This document shows, piece by piece, positions 15,732-27,843 of a DNA stretch of 64,000 nt. Positions within the stretch are counted from its first letter, which is position 1. Each line of letters starts with the position of its first letter. Position numbers and translations under genes: made by a program. Location of the stretch: NCBI GenBank assembly GCA_037176885.1, contig JAWWNJ010000062.1:1116001-1180000 (forward strand), given 5' to 3'. Origin of the DNA: Favolaschia claudopus (lineage: Eukaryota; Basidiomycota; Agaricomycetes; Agaricales; Mycenaceae). The notes under the pieces are model-generated. The model was not told the DNA's origin and searched no databases. It saw nothing but the letters and a program-made list of their open reading frames with translations.

Positions 15732-17152
15732 ATGGACTCCGAACCTGATACTCCTGGGCCTTCTATAAATTTTATCTCAGAGTCTGATCATCCTCAAGCA
15801 CCTGAGCTGGAAGCAGACGAGGAAGAGTTTGACGAGCTCAATTCCGATCTAGACGAGGAAGACCCTGGTCCTAGCATCGAGCGCATCCCTGGAGAGAGCC
15901 TATTGCCATCCTTGCGCCTTGAAAGCATCATCAAGGTACCTCCGTTTTTCAATGGCACGACGTCGCGTTCCATTCATGTCTGATACCCAGGCGGAGGGTG
16001 TAACGGGCAAGCTCGCGCTATCGAAAGAAGGTCTATTTATCTTGTCTGTCGCAACTGTGCGTGCTACTCTGCCCTCGTCTTTGAGCGAACGTGATTTCAT
16101 GCCTAAATATATTTGCAGGAAGAGTTCATAAAACGGTTAGGTCAGGGTGGACATCGGCAAGCCAGTGTAGAGCAGCGTAATGTTGTCAACTATCGGGACT
16201 TGGGTACAGTTCATTGTTGTCGTATCACCTCCCTTGTTCTAATGACTTGGTTCAGCGGCCACGACGCGACAGTATCAAGAATTCATGTTTCTACAAGGTT
16301 AGTGCACTATAGTCCAACTACACTCTTGGCTTACGGCTCTGTAAAGAAACCATTCCCACTCCAGTCTCTCTAGCAGAAGCAATACAACTCCGTGAAGCCC
16401 ATGCAAAAGAGATGCTCGAGGATGACCCAGCTTTGGCTACTGCTGCAACGCTTTCGTCCACCGCTGGAACCGCTGCCTCGACATCGAAAGCAAAGACCAA
16501 GAAATCGACTGCGAATGGAAAAGACAAGCAGTATCGCAACTCTAGTAGCAGCAGAGGGACGAGTCAACGGGACTATGACGAGTCCTCGACAACCTTTGGC
16601 CACGGCCAGACATCGCAAACTTCGATCAGTACAAGAGGTGGGCGGGACAGTGGGTGGACTCGTTGGTCAAATGGTCAAAACTCCGGCGCGGACCCTGAAC
16701 TGGCTGTTGCTCCACATCGTAATGGATCATCTTCCTCAGCTCATCCTACTGCAACGGGTGTAAATGGGCACACACCCACTCTGCCCAGAGCTGGGGATGC
16801 AGAGGCACCAGCCACCCAGGTTCACACCGAATCATGCGTCGTACTACTTTGACTGACTTTTTTCCAGCACCCAAGTCTTTGGCAACCCTCAGTCTCATCT
16901 CCCTGGGGGTCTGGGCTCCTGGATAGTTCGGTGTCACGACAAGCAGAGTCGGCCGCACCCTCTCGCCCCTCAAATCATGCTGTGAATGGCTCCCCAGCAC
17001 GGCCTCCGACTTCCACGGCGTCTGGATTCGGCGAACCCCCCACCGCAGAGTCAGCTTCTACGACGACGCGAGGTTCAGGAGGCTCGAGTACCTCTTTGAG
17101 TCTAGTGGCTCAGAACCCAGGACGCACCATATATTCACAGACGAAACCCTAG
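15732..17152 (+). CDS. Histone-fold protein of the Dpb3 / CHRAC15 type
   Basis: Spliced plus-strand gene. After an acidic N-terminus (ELEADEEEFDELNSDLDEED) comes a histone fold of the NF-YC/Dpb3 type: SLLPSLRLESIIK, ALSKEGLFILSVAT, EEFIKRLGQGGHRQAS, NVVNYRDLA and FMFLQETIPTPVSLAEA, assembled from four small exons. A long Ser/Thr-rich low-complexity tail (from about 16440) ends GRTIYSQTKP. Such proteins pair with a Dpb4/CHRAC17 partner and sit either in DNA polymerase epsilon or in ISW2/CHRAC chromatin remodelers in the nucleus; the sequence alone does not say which. Introns in the fold all join in frame with GT-AG. The tail is longer than in yeast Dpb3, as is common in basidiomycetes. Confidence 0.8.
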
Positions 17153-17409
17153 TAGTAGCCAGCATCCATGCAGCAACACATCATACTGTAGACGCCTACT
17201 GTAATAACCACAAGCCTACAATGCGGCTGACTGTAGTTGTACCATCATCGAGCGCACGCGCACTGTGCATTTGGTGTCTCATTCCATGGTTCCTGTTATC
17301 TCAAAAAATGGCACCAACATATCACTTTAATGACGAGATGTTATAATTCCTTGGCAGATATACAAGCGTGGACGTGACATTCAAAATCTGAATGAATGTT
17401 TCATCTGGG

Positions 17410-19078
17410 TCAATCACTGTACTTGCCCTTGCCCCCTGCAAAGTTGTTTCCAACTTTTGCCATGAGAAAGTCGCCTAATGAAGTAGCTGGGCGTTAAAGC
17501 GGGTCATCCATGGCCGCCCGACATACCATAGACCACTGGCGACTTCTGAGGGACGGCATCATCGCCTTGTATACGTCTGGCAGCTTCAAGTGGTTTAATA
17601 CGAGCATCAAAGTTCGGCTCGAAGAAGAAAGGAACACTTTTAATTGTATGAACACCAACCGGAGTATGACGGGGAGGATAAACGCACGAAACTCTGACGA
17701 AGATGGTGAGACGAGGCTGAACGGATCCCAACCAACTTACCTGTAGTTTGACGATCGATGAACGACTCTGTGAAGAGTTGACTTATATAGACCGTTCGAC
17801 CATACCTCCCACACTGCAGAGGAATAATACAGTCTTAAGAATGACTGTACGTGAAAAGACTGGCGTGACGTACTTTCCCCGATGTTGCAGACGACGCATC
17901 CTAGAAGAGAGGACGATGAAACGAGAGTTCAAGTCAACGAAAGGTATGTACCTGGGATAGGATCTGCGTTGATCCATGTGCCTTGTTCAGCTCCCTGCTC
18001 TGCGGGTAGACCGCTAGTATCTGGAACGGGCATGCTCCCGTTTTGCCGCAAAAACACCTGAAGCGCGGAAGGCGTAGGATCAGCGTATAGAAACCTGAAT
18101 TCGATGACAGTCGGCCTTTGAATTCTACCCTATGCGGGAAAGATCGCACGTTAAACAGCCGTAGTCCCTGAGTCGTGATTTCAGCCGCCAGAGCGCGGTT
18201 CAGAATCAATTATTACTTGTGAGCTCCGCATGAAAATCCATCGCTATCATTGGGAAGAGGAGGATACCCTGCCGAGAAGATTAGTTTGTCTCGAGGTATT
18301 GATGCAGTTATAAAACCTATGGCGCGCATCACCCAAAAGCTATCATCCACCTGGCTGCGAAGCTCGAGCCATTCATCTGTGGTCATTCCCAAGCCGACTG
18401 CCATTCTAACCAGCATGATCAGTGTCAAGCGCAAGTCGAAAAGTTTCTCCCTCACGCTTCCATTACCTCAGCGGAAGTGAGTGATGCAATTTTCAATGTT
18501 GTCAGATACTAGCTTACGATCAAGCCCAAAGACTTCATCTTCTGAACCCAGGCTTCATATTTCTCTCTGAAACCTGGGATCGCATCAGGAAACTGATTTT
18601 CACCCCAAAGCGGCCGCGATTTATCGGGATTTTCAACAGGTCGGTAGAAATCCAAGCCTTCATGATTGTCTGCCTTGTTGGGCGACAGAATGAGTCTACA
18701 TTGCTCCGATGAGCTGGTAGGTGAATGGTGCGGCCAACCTTCCCGTTTGTTACATTCTCCTTCAGTCGCTGATAACCTATCGGCGGTAGGGGACCCTTGT
18801 AGCCTAGCTACGTACTAAGACGTGCGAGACATACCTCGAGCGTGGTCTTGGTTGCTCAAGGAGATCTTATCCTTCTCCCCCTGTGGTAGTGCGAAGAATT
18901 TCCGAGCCAAAGTTGTGAGTTCCTCGGGTACTGATGGGTCCACAAATTCCGAGATATCAAGATAAAAGAACCCATAATCGAGACAGGCAGAATGTAGAGC
19001 CTCCGACGTTGTCTTGCGCGCTTCGACGTTCGTGTTCTGAGCAAGCCAAGGTGCGATAGCAATGACCGGTAAACTCAT
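17410..19078 (-). CDS. 2-oxoglutarate/Fe(II)-dependent dioxygenase (isopenicillin N synthase-like)
   Basis: Minus-strand gene from the ATG at 19076-19078, many short exons. The N-terminal DIOX_N domain reads SLPVIAIAPWL, then LHSACLDYGFFYLDI and ARKFFALPQGEKDKISLS. Further exons give GYQRLKENVTNGK, NHEGLDFYRPVENP and LGMTTDEWLELRSQVDDSFW. The jelly-roll core has the iron ligands in SCGAHKDYGCLT (H-x-D) and in LYKSTLHRVVH, and the cosubstrate motif R-x-S in NYRVSVPFFFEPNFDAR. The end is FLMAKVGNNFAGGKGKYSD. The family oxidises small molecules such as gibberellins, alkaloids or antibiotics; the substrate here cannot be told. All joins are in frame, so the enzyme looks intact. No biosynthetic cluster surrounds it. 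Confidence 0.88.
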
Positions 19079-19112
19079 AATGAAGGTTCAATTTAAGTTT
19101 CGACTCGGATGA

Positions 19113-19126
19113 TAGGGTTAGGGTTA
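19113..19126. repeat. Interstitial telomere-type repeat (telobox-like)
   Basis: The plus strand reads TAGGGTTAGGGTTA, slightly more than two TTAGGG units, 35 bp upstream of the dioxygenase start codon. TTAGGG is the usual fungal telomere repeat, and short copies in promoters can bind Tbf1/TRF-type factors. A second short copy lies at 49633-49645. Confidence 0.6.
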
Positions 19127-19261
19127 ACGACTATCCACTATTGGTCCACCAATAAAAAAAGCCGCGCAAGTAAAATGGTATCCAGAGGTAAAGATGGCAG
19201 AGATACTAATCCGTTCAAATCGCCCCCACGAACCTGCACATAAGAATTAAGCAAGTTGGTA

Positions 19262-20868
19262 TCACTTGCCTTCGCCCCAGTCGAATATCAGCAGGCCCAT
19301 CGAAACCAACTGAGCCAGCTCATCCAACATTTCCACCGATGCGTCGCGTCTGCGTGCAGGACGCCACCAGAGGTTTGCCTTGAAAGGCCCATTCCCATCA
19401 ACATGAAGTTTTTCAGCCCGCGAAGCCACAAGCTCGATATACAATGGGTCGGAAAACTCGAGGAGCGATCTCAGACCCAACAAATGTAGTTTGGGCATCA
19501 GGGGGGCCGAATTGAAGTCGGAAATGAGTGCCCCCAGAAAGGTGTCGGTCACCACAGCGTGCCCAACGTCGAGCGACGGGCAGTCTACGATGATCAGCTC
19601 TTCAAGTTGAGGTAGCACGACAAGGCAGCGCAGGAGTTCTGTGTCCTCTACTGCAGCATGGATCGAAAGACGCTTTAAATGCTGGTCAAGCCCGGAGCGT
19701 CCCGCGAGATCCAAAAAATTGTTGGAACACCAAACGGGAGGGGCAGTGGCCACTGGATGTTGTACACTGAGGGACTTCAAGGAAGGGAGGGTTAGACAGT
19801 CAATCAGCTGCCCAACAGCAGCCCAGTTGTTCGTACTCAGTCGGAAGCTGAGGTGTTCCACATTGGACTGAATATCCAGATTCGCTGCCTGATCCATATC
19901 CATGTCTCGAAGATCAAGATAGAAAGAGAAGATTGTTGCGTTGGTAGCAAGTTTAAGAACGGAGAATGGGGAAAATCAAGTGTGGGTGATCCCAGACGTT
20001 CTATAAGTGCACATCTGTATTTGGTCCCAGGGCAGCTGCGGCAGGTTATCGCCTGGAAATGAGACTTCCTTCAAGAGAGGAGCACTTTGGAATACTTCCA
20101 CGTTCTCCCATATGACATGCAGCTCGAGTCTTTCTAGACGATCCAGCCTCCCGGAGGCATTGGAGAGGGTTTTGCTTGGCTGAGGACTCGATGACCATAT
20201 GTAGAGTGTTTTGCCACCTGCACGCGTGTTGACTGAGTAACTCGAAGAGGGCATCACCGTACTGAGTAGTGACCCCCACTCGTAGTTCCAGGGCATGGCC
20301 TCGTCCTCGAGTCAAGGCCAATTCAAGCCAATTGAACAGAGTCTCGAGAGATACCCTGTCGAGACACACTGGCCAGAGGGATGTATCAACGGCGATCGTT
20401 GACCACAATTTTGGAGTATCCATCGCAATGCGATACCAACGAGAAGATACTTGGGCTAACCGAAGCAGATGTCTATGGGAAAGACGATCGATTTCTTCGA
20501 CTGAGGTTATCCGTTGCACTATTCTGTATAGCTCTGATGGAAAAAACAGTGGAATATCTCGGAAAGTAGTTCGTTTGGCAACCTGTTGACCGGAGACAAA
20601 ATGCTGCGACAACCTTGAGACCATCGCGTTCCGAGATCAGTCTACCCAATCGCTCTTCGTCCGATCCCTCTCGAAGTTGGTTAATCTCGATATCATAACG
20701 CTTCAATAGAGCGGGTGCCGCCAAAATGGTGGCTTCTAGGCGAGATGTATCTTGCGGTAGGCGATCCGAGTCATCGATGGGTCCGCATAAGATCGCGGAG
20801 ATTTTCCCATTCAACCGCGCCTGGGATGAAAGGAGAGGGAGTTCCGCGTCAACAAACTCTGAGCTCAT
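19262..20868 (-). pseudogene. F-box/LRR-type protein, apparently broken by several frameshifts
   Basis: Minus-strand region with the layout of basidiomycete F-box proteins: an N-terminal helix region starting at the ATG 20866-20868, an F-box core SPVNRLPNELLSEIFHCFF near 20545-20600, a segment HLLRLAQVSSRWYRIAM, and leucine-rich repeats down to the stop at 19262. These parts lie in different frames. Shifts are needed near 20620, at the A-run 20541-20546 (one base short in the run), near 20180, and between about 20010 and 19950. None of these places has GT-AG signals of suitable size. The family supplies substrate receptors for SCF ubiquitin ligases. Neighbouring genes join without trouble, which argues for a real pseudogene rather than poor sequence, though errors cannot be excluded. 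Confidence 0.55.
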
Positions 20869-20984
20869 CGTGGGGGCGTCGAGGGAAGAGAAAGCAGTTA
20901 AGCGGCTAGTCAGCGTCACAGCCGAGCTCAGCCAAGAAAGCGTAGGGCAGAGTAAAGTTGATCACGTAACGGCCGTGAGTTAGA

Positions 20985-22685
20985 ATGAGTTTGGCTCGTT
21001 TTGTATCGCATCTTCGCCATCTCATCTCACCTCCTCGTGCTCCTGCAATGGACTTTCAGTCTACTGTCGCCAAGCTCGGCTCTCCTGTGAAGGATCTGGT
21101 GCTCTCTTTTTCCCAGAACGGTACCCTACACCTCGGAAAGCAAGAAAAAGACAAGACAGAGGTTATCGAGTGGATCGAGAAAATAGGGACACAGAACAAC
21201 GAACTTCTCACAGGGGACGGCCTCAAAGTATGCTGCTGAAGTCTTCTCACCCTTTTCTACGTCGGTTTCCAACGAAAATTTCACTTGCACAGACACTCGA
21301 TGCGCAGCTCATCCCCCGTACATATCTTGTGAACAATTATCTGACCGCCGCCGACGTTGCACTGTATGGTGCCCTTCACCCTACGATCGTTCGTTTCATA
21401 AGTCTCAGTACCCACCCGATCTTCATTTATCGAATTCGCAGTCGAAACAACCACCGGCCCAACACTTTGCGCACCCATCGGTGACACGGTACTTTGATCA
21501 CATTCAAAACTCTCGGCCTGTTTTGACAGCTGCGTCTTCACTGGGCCCTGCGTTTGCACCTGTGGCCTTCGATTTCACGGATGCACCCCGCGCAGATAGG
21601 AAAGTTGAGGCGCCTAAGAAGAAGGAGAAGGTAAAGGCGGCAGAGGCTCCGGAGGCAGGCACTTCCAAGGTTCCAGTACAGTCTGCCGAAGCCACCACTG
21701 CAGACACTCCTGGGGAGGGTAAAGCTCAGAAGAAGGAGAAAAAGGAGAAAAAGAAAGACGCAGCTGTTGCCGGCGAAGAGACTGGCGGAAAGAAAAAAGG
21801 TGCTGCTCCGGCCAAGGCTGCAGCTGCTGACGATGGGGAGCCGGTACCATCCATGATCGACTTGCGCGTCGGTCAGATCGTTGATAGTGAGTTGCTGGAT
21901 GGTAAATTTTTTTCGACGTCTAATGTTCCATACGACAGTCATCAAGCACCCCGACGCAGATGGGTTGTATGTCGAGGTAAGCTTCTCGACCAATCCTCGC
22001 ATGGTTAACTTATGCAAGTGAAGCAAATCGACATCGGGGAGGAAACAGGTCCACGAACTGTGGTATCAGGGCTGGTTAACTACATCCCCATCGACCAAAT
22101 GAGAGACAAGTATCTGGTTGCCGTGGTCAGTGTTTCAAACCTTGGCCGCTATTGCTCTTGTTAACGGAAACAAATTGTAGTGCAACTTAAAACCTGCAAA
22201 CATGCGGGGTGTCAAGAGTTTTGCCATGGTTTTATGCGTGCGTCATGATCGGTTGAAAGGAAATATCCCTTTGACTAAATCTTCTGCACAGGCTACCTCC
22301 AAAGAAGGTAAAGAGGGCGGTATCGAGCTCATTCAGCCTCCAACAAATGCGAAACCCGGGGATCGTGTTTACTTCGAGGGCGAGCAGTTTGCCGGTCAGT
22401 ATCCCACCCAGGTTTTTCGTCGTCTCTGACCGATCAATGATTCAGACGCCACTCCGCTCACTCAGCTGAATCCCAAAAAGAAGATATTCGAAACTGTTCA
22501 GCCTGGTAATATTGCTCAACATCATTCTCTTTGCTCGTTCCGGCTGACATTGGTGATCAGGATTCATCACACTAGATTCGAGGGAAGCTGCCTGGGTAAA
22601 TCCCACGACAAAAAGCGTGCACAAAATCCGGACGAAGGACGGTGCATGTGTAGCCCCGACGCTGGTTGGGGCTTCCTTGTCGTAA
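20985..22685 (+). CDS. ARC1: Arc1-like tRNA-binding cofactor of aminoacyl-tRNA synthetases
   Basis: Spliced plus-strand gene. The N-terminus is a GST-C-like domain (TYLVNNYLTAADVALYGALH, FAHPSVTRYFDHIQN), followed by a long Lys/Ala/Glu-rich linker (about 21600-21830). The C-terminal EMAPII/OB tRNA-binding domain is complete: SMIDLRVGQIVD, IKHPDADGLYVEQIDIGEE, GPRTVVSGLVNYIP, YLVAVCNLKPANMRGVKS and FAMVLCATS, then GDRVYFEGEQF, LNPKKKIFETVQPGF and the end CVAPTLVGASLS. In yeast, Arc1 docks methionyl- and glutamyl-tRNA synthetases and delivers tRNA to them in the cytosol. The start at 20985 gives a short extra leader; an ATG at 21048 is an alternative. The gene is divergent from the F-box pseudogene, 116 bp apart. 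Confidence 0.9.
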
Positions 22686-24275
22686 AGTACTCTCAATATC
22701 ATTCGCTGTCTCAGAACGCGATCACCAGACCAAAGTATTCGCTGCTTGGCTTTGCGTCTTTCTCTTCGGCCCAAAGCCTGTGTGGAAGCGGCGTTGCATT
22801 CTACCTTTTCACCATCTTACACGATAAGCTTGAGCTTTGTGTATCAAAATAGCCCAAGATGGATGGCCGATTTCATACTGGGAGCCTACCTACCACCAGC
22901 GGCAATTTTTTATCTATCATTCAAATCCTTCAGCTGGCAGTCTCTCTGATCCCCCAGTGTTGAGAGTCATCCTCCCCGCCGTTGTCGATGTTTCACGCCG
23001 AGCAAGATTGGCGCGTCTGTTTTCTACCCAAGTTCACTGTCCTGAATTTATTTCGGGGATGGACAAGTTTGATTTCGCTTGGAGGGTGCGAGTGAAAGTA
23101 CATCTGCTAAAAATTGCCTCGAACTGGTAATGGCCAAAGACTCGGGTACCCAACAGGCTTGAACTTAGCCTCAGCCTTGAAGCTTGAAGTGTGAAGTCTA
23201 GCGAGACCGACTCGGAGAATGCCAGTTTGCTTTCCCACCAGTTTGCTTTCCCACGCAGCCTTGCTTCTCCCATCAATCAACTCTCTTGTCTTCCGACTCA
23301 AATCCCCAGTCGCAAAACACCGGAGTTGTGCTTCGATTGGTGGTCAGGGCTTGGCTTGGCCATGGCGCTAGCCTTTTTTTCCTGTATCGTAATCTCCACT
23401 TTTACTCGGCAGTACTGAAAATACTCGAACCTGGGGTGTCAACTCTGCCGAATTTCGTCACTCAAATTAGCAACTCATCGGTGCCTTGTTCTGGCGCGGA
23501 TCGTAGTCTGTTCCAAGTCTCTGGATCATGACTATGTATTGGCGAGACTGGTATTGCAAAATCGACCGCATTATGGGAGATAAACACTGTCTCCTCCGAT
23601 GTCTGGGTTGGGACCGTCAGGTGCCGCAACACGCATCACCAGGTACCCACACTACAATGCACACCCCTTCCCTTCATACTCGATGATAATCTGTTGGTCC
23701 AGTTTGTCCGATATCCGACGATCACGACTTCCTGAATCATTTACTCTTTTTGATCAAACCTCCGCCACTATCCCTGATTTCCTTCTTGTCCGGTACACGA
23801 GGCGCTCTTTCTTGCAACTGTTTCAACTTGTGTTTGTTTCACCCACCCATTCTCTGCTGGGCGCTTGTGAATAACTTCTCTACAACATGCAAATAATCCA
23901 CAGTCGACGTTCTCCCTTCAAATCCTCAAAGGACACTCTGAGCACTGAATTGTCACAGTTTCTAGGAGAATACCACATGGCCTTCAAACCGTTGTCTGTT
24001 TATCTTGTCTGTTTCAATTGTCCACCGGTCTTCCGGTCCGGACCAATCGTGCTCACTTCTCGCTAACTTCAACTTCACAAGCAATGATTTTCCCTGCTTA
24101 TCCAACGCCACCCCTGCGCCGTTGTCCGCCGGCATCAGGTATTTGAGTGCTGCTAAGCATAAATAAATCGACTGAGCCGAGACACGGATGCAAAACCTTG
24201 GCGCATCGTCGATCTAGCACACTGAACATCGGCTATTTAACCAGACTCGACTGCCCCTCCATTGCTGGGTTTGAT
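22686..24275. other. 1.6 kb intergenic region between ARC1 and the P450 gene
   Basis: Only short open frames without domains are present on either strand, and I cannot build a spliced gene here. It contains the ARC1 3' region, a small tandem repeat at 23222-23253 and the P450 promoter. No tRNA-like B box or snRNA is visible. Confidence 0.5.
23222..23253. repeat. Two-copy 16-bp tandem repeat
   Basis: The unit ccagtttgctttccca occurs twice back to back without mismatch. It lies in the gap between ARC1 and the P450 gene and has no obvious function. Confidence 0.8.
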
Positions 24276-26389
24276 ATGGATGGCCGTCTCTATCTGTATT
24301 CTTTTGCATTTGCTTTCTTGCTACTCTGGATCGTCGTCAAGTGGCTTCCAGCACGGCGCCTTCGCCCTTTCCCACCTGGACCGCCCCCGCAATTTCTCAT
24401 CGGCAACTTCTCTCAGTTGCCTGAAAAGCATCCCTGGTTGACTTATACAGAGTGGGGGCGTAAATATGGTACGTGTCCATTTTCAGGCCCAAGGGTTCAT
24501 AATGGATTTGGAATAGGTGATCTTGTCCATGCAAGTGCTTTGGGCCAGCATATCGTCATCGTCAACTCGGTCAAAACTGCTACCGAACTATTCGACAAAC
24601 GATCACATATTTACTCTGATCGTCCTGTTATCACGATGGTTGACCTGTAAGAGTTTTCTTTTTCGGCACCTCATTTCCATTCGCTGACCAATTTAGGATG
24701 GACTGGACTTTCAACCTAGGACTGATGCCACTCGGAGATAGGTGGCGAGCGCACCGTAGAATGTTTCAAACGCATTTCCGCTCAGATGTTTCACGAGAGT
24801 ACCGCCCGAGTCAAATGAAGAAGGTGCACCAATTCCTACGAGGACTGCTATCTTCTCCTGAAGATTTCATGGAACACATCAAAACGTGGGCGTGAAAACA
24901 TTTTCTGCTCGAGAAACTGAACAATTTATTTATTCAGGATGGCGGCTGCTACTATAATGGCGACAATATACGGATATGAAGTCCAGCCCACTAATGACCG
25001 GTTTGTTGCTATTGCCGAGAAAGCAGTCAAAAAACTCTCAGACTCGTTCTTCCCTGGCGCTGTAGCCGTCAATACATTTCCAATCCTTCGCCATCTCCCG
25101 TCATGGATGCCAGGTGCAGGGTTCCATCGTTATGCAGCAGGTATATAATTTTTATATCACGACTGTAGACGAACATCGCGTACTCACTGATAATTCTTTC
25201 AGAATGCCGCGAGTTAACAGCGGAGATGCAAAAGGTCCCGTTTGAATTTACCAAGCAGAATATGGTTAGACTTGCGTTGCCCCCTCAATGTCGTTCTTAT
25301 CAAGCGTTCGGCAGCACAGTGCCGTGGATTCAACATCGGTTGTCGCCAAATTGTTGGCGGAAAATCAGGCTAGAAGTTGCCCAGACGACGAAAACGTTGA
25401 GCAAATTCAGCAAATGGCTGCAGCGGCATACGCAGGCAAGCGATTACATCTCGACACGGAAAACGTTGACTCTAATGCGCTATGTCTTCAGCCGGAGCAG
25501 ATAGTGTATGTTCCCAGCGCTCTCGTCTGCGTGAATTGAACTCAATTCGTTGCTTAGACTGTGTCGGCTCTGGGTTCCTTTTTCCTTGCTCTTGCGCTCC
25601 ACCCCGAATGTCAGCGGAAAGCTCAAAGGGAAATCGATGCCTTGATCACCGAACGACTTCCAGCGTTTGAGGATCGAGCTGCATTGCCATATGTGGAGGC
25701 TCTATACCGGGAGGTCATGCGTTGGAAGCCAATCGTTCCCTTGGGACTACCTCATGCCACTTCCGCTGACGATGTTTGGAATGGTTATTTCATTCCCAAA
25801 GGTGGTGATATTCGTTGTCGCAAACTACTGTGAATTAACTCACTGGCCAGGCGCGACGGTTATTAGCAATATATGGTCGGCATTCTTTCGATGAGTCGTT
25901 CAAGCGCTGCACCTGAACTCAATTTTGAAGGGCAATGACACGGGACAAGTCCGTCTACTCTGACCCGGAGCGTTTCAATCCAGATCGATTTTTCACGCCG
26001 GATGGGACATTGAATGACGACGACACTGTGCTTTCGTTTGGGTCCGAAGACACTCTAGTTCCATGAATTATCTGACTTCATCTGAACGCAGGTTCGGTCG
26101 GCGCATCTGCGTGGGGCGCTATTATGCGGACGCCATTATGTGGCTGTCATTTGTCTGCGTTTTAAGCTTGTTCAACGTCGAAAAAGCGAAAGATGCTGCT
26201 GGGAACGACATTGAAATAAATCCTGTGTATTCGGACGGCTTGGTCAGGTATCTATCGGAACTGGTCGCTGATGAGCATGCACTGACACAACTCAATAGCC
26301 ACCCAGAACCTTTCATATGCTCAATTTCACCCCGCTCTGAAGTAACCAAATCTTTGATCCAAGCTACTTCCGAAAGTCGCGAGCTTTGA
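24276..26389 (+). CDS. Cytochrome P450 monooxygenase
   Basis: Highly split plus-strand gene. The N-terminus is a membrane anchor (LYLYSFAFAFLLLWIVVKWLP) followed by the proline hinge RPFPPGPPPQFLIGN. Then come FDKRSHIYSDRP, LMPLGDRWRAHRRMFQTHF, the I helix AAAYAAGADSTVSALGSFF, the K helix YVEALYREVMRWKP (ExxR), the PERF region DPERFNPDRFF and the heme loop FGRRICVGRYYAD with the Cys ligand. The family in mushrooms includes CYP5144-type enzymes with broad substrates; the natural substrate is unknown. The I helix is assembled from a GC-AG intron (25436-25491), a 14-nt exon (25492-25505) and a canonical intron (25506-25557). The heme-loop exon begins after an intron at about 26043-26093. The enzyme appears intact and sits in the endoplasmic reticulum. 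Confidence 0.92.
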
Positions 26390-26690
26390 AGTTCTGTAAG
26401 ACTTTCCTAGCCCTATGTATGGATAACGCGTAAACTGGTTCTTAATTCGACATTCATCTGTTGTACCATACACCCAATGCAATCCAAGCTTCAATACCCC
26501 AAGCTTGCCTAATTCCGCAACCCATACACCTGACTGTAGGTGTCACAGACAATATGAGAAGTAATGGGAATGACAACGCCGCGTTCCTCTTCAAATCGTT
26601 GGCACAACCGTAGTGGGATTTGCACCGGGGCAGCCGGCGGTGCGCATCGGTCGCAGGAAACCAGAGTTCCTCAGAAATATTAATACAGTA
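26390..26690. other. short convergent intergenic region
   Basis: Shared 3' region between the P450 gene (plus) and the mitochondrial uL6 gene (minus). It is AT-richer at the start; I see no gene. Confidence 0.5.
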
Positions 26691-27396
26691 TTACTTCTTC
26701 TTAACACTCTTGATAGGTCTAGTTTCGTTTCCGATGAATATACCCTGCAGTCATTAAGAAGGAGGGTCAAAAGACAAGGTGATATTTTGCACGTACTTTG
26801 CCCTTGTATGGCTCTGGTTTGCGAAAGCTCTGCACCTTGGCGGCAAAAAGACCAAGCTGGTGCTTGTCGGTGCAAAATAGCTGGATTTTTGTCGGTGCCG
26901 GGACCTCCGCGTTGATGTGCGGCGGGATGGGGACGAAGACTGAATGTGAATACCCTAGCTTCATATTCAGCCGTCTCCCATTTCCACCGTCTGCAGTTCC
27001 ACGCGGATCCTCCTCCATGGCTACACGGTACCCTACTCCCTCGAGGTAGAGTCGCACAGCGAATCCCTCGGTCATGCCCGTCACAGCGTTTGAAATGAGC
27101 GTCCGAGTTGTTCCCCACATACGACGCTGCTCTTTGATTTCCGGGTCTTCAACAGACACCTGCAACAGCTTTGGCTCCTCATTTCCCAGTTCCAATTTGA
27201 CAAAGGGGAATATGGGGAGGGTCGTTTTGCCAAGGGGGCCTTCGATGCCGACAGAGGTACTGCTAACGTCGAATTTGACAGTGGAGGGAACTGGGATGGG
27301 TTTGCTTCCAATATGAGAGAGGTGAACATTGGCTCTGGAGCCGGTATTGAAGGTCCATCGCGCGACGCTGCTCGCCAGTCGCGTCCGCAATATCAT
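26691..27396 (-). CDS. MRPL6: Mitochondrial large-subunit ribosomal protein uL6m
   Basis: Two exons on the minus strand, start ATG at 27394-27396. The first residues (MILRTRLASSVARWTFNTG) look like a mitochondrial presequence. The uL6 fold follows: SHIGSKPIPVPSTVKFDV, VGIEGPLGKTTLPIF, WGTTRTLISNAVTGMTEGFA, RLYLEGVGYRVAMEED, MKLGYSHSVFVPIPPHI and the C-terminal FAAKVQSFRKPEPYKGKGI, which is completed by a short second exon ending KSVKKK after an intron at about 26747-26798. The protein belongs to the mitoribosome large subunit near the GTPase centre. Length and motif order fit the family. Confidence 0.92.
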
Positions 27397-27843
27397 GGCG
27401 AAAAAGTTGGCTGTCACAAGTTGTCACGTCACATCCAGGTTTCCTCTTAACCAGCACCTCGACGCTATTCTATTCTACGGCCAATTAATTCTGAGAAATT
27501 ACCTCATCAACTTGAACGAGTCCGGACCTCTTCCTTTCATCTGAGGGACTCTTATCTTGCCAAGAAAGACTGTAGGATGGCGCAAATTGCACCCACCACG
27601 CCCTTGAGCTTTGCCCAATCTTGACGTCACAACAGTCTGCGCTGAACAACAGCAGCCGCTACCTGGAACGTTGCAGCAAGCGCCCAGGCATGCGGCCGCC
27701 TCATAGCGTCATACTCAACTGCCAAGTCCATATCATCTCAGCTCCAACAACTGGAGCGCTCGTAGTATAAAAAGGCTGGGTTGCATGCTGCTTTCTCCCA
27801 AATTACGCCGCCTCCCCCACCGCACACTTTACGACCACTAGAA
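27397..27843. promoter_or_regulatory. Divergent promoter region with TATA box for the MARVEL-like gene
   Basis: Intergenic region between uL6m (minus) and the membrane-protein gene (plus). A TATAAAAA box is at 27766-27773, about 70 bp before the start codon at 27844, so this side has a TATA-type promoter. The rest shows no gene. Confidence 0.5.
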
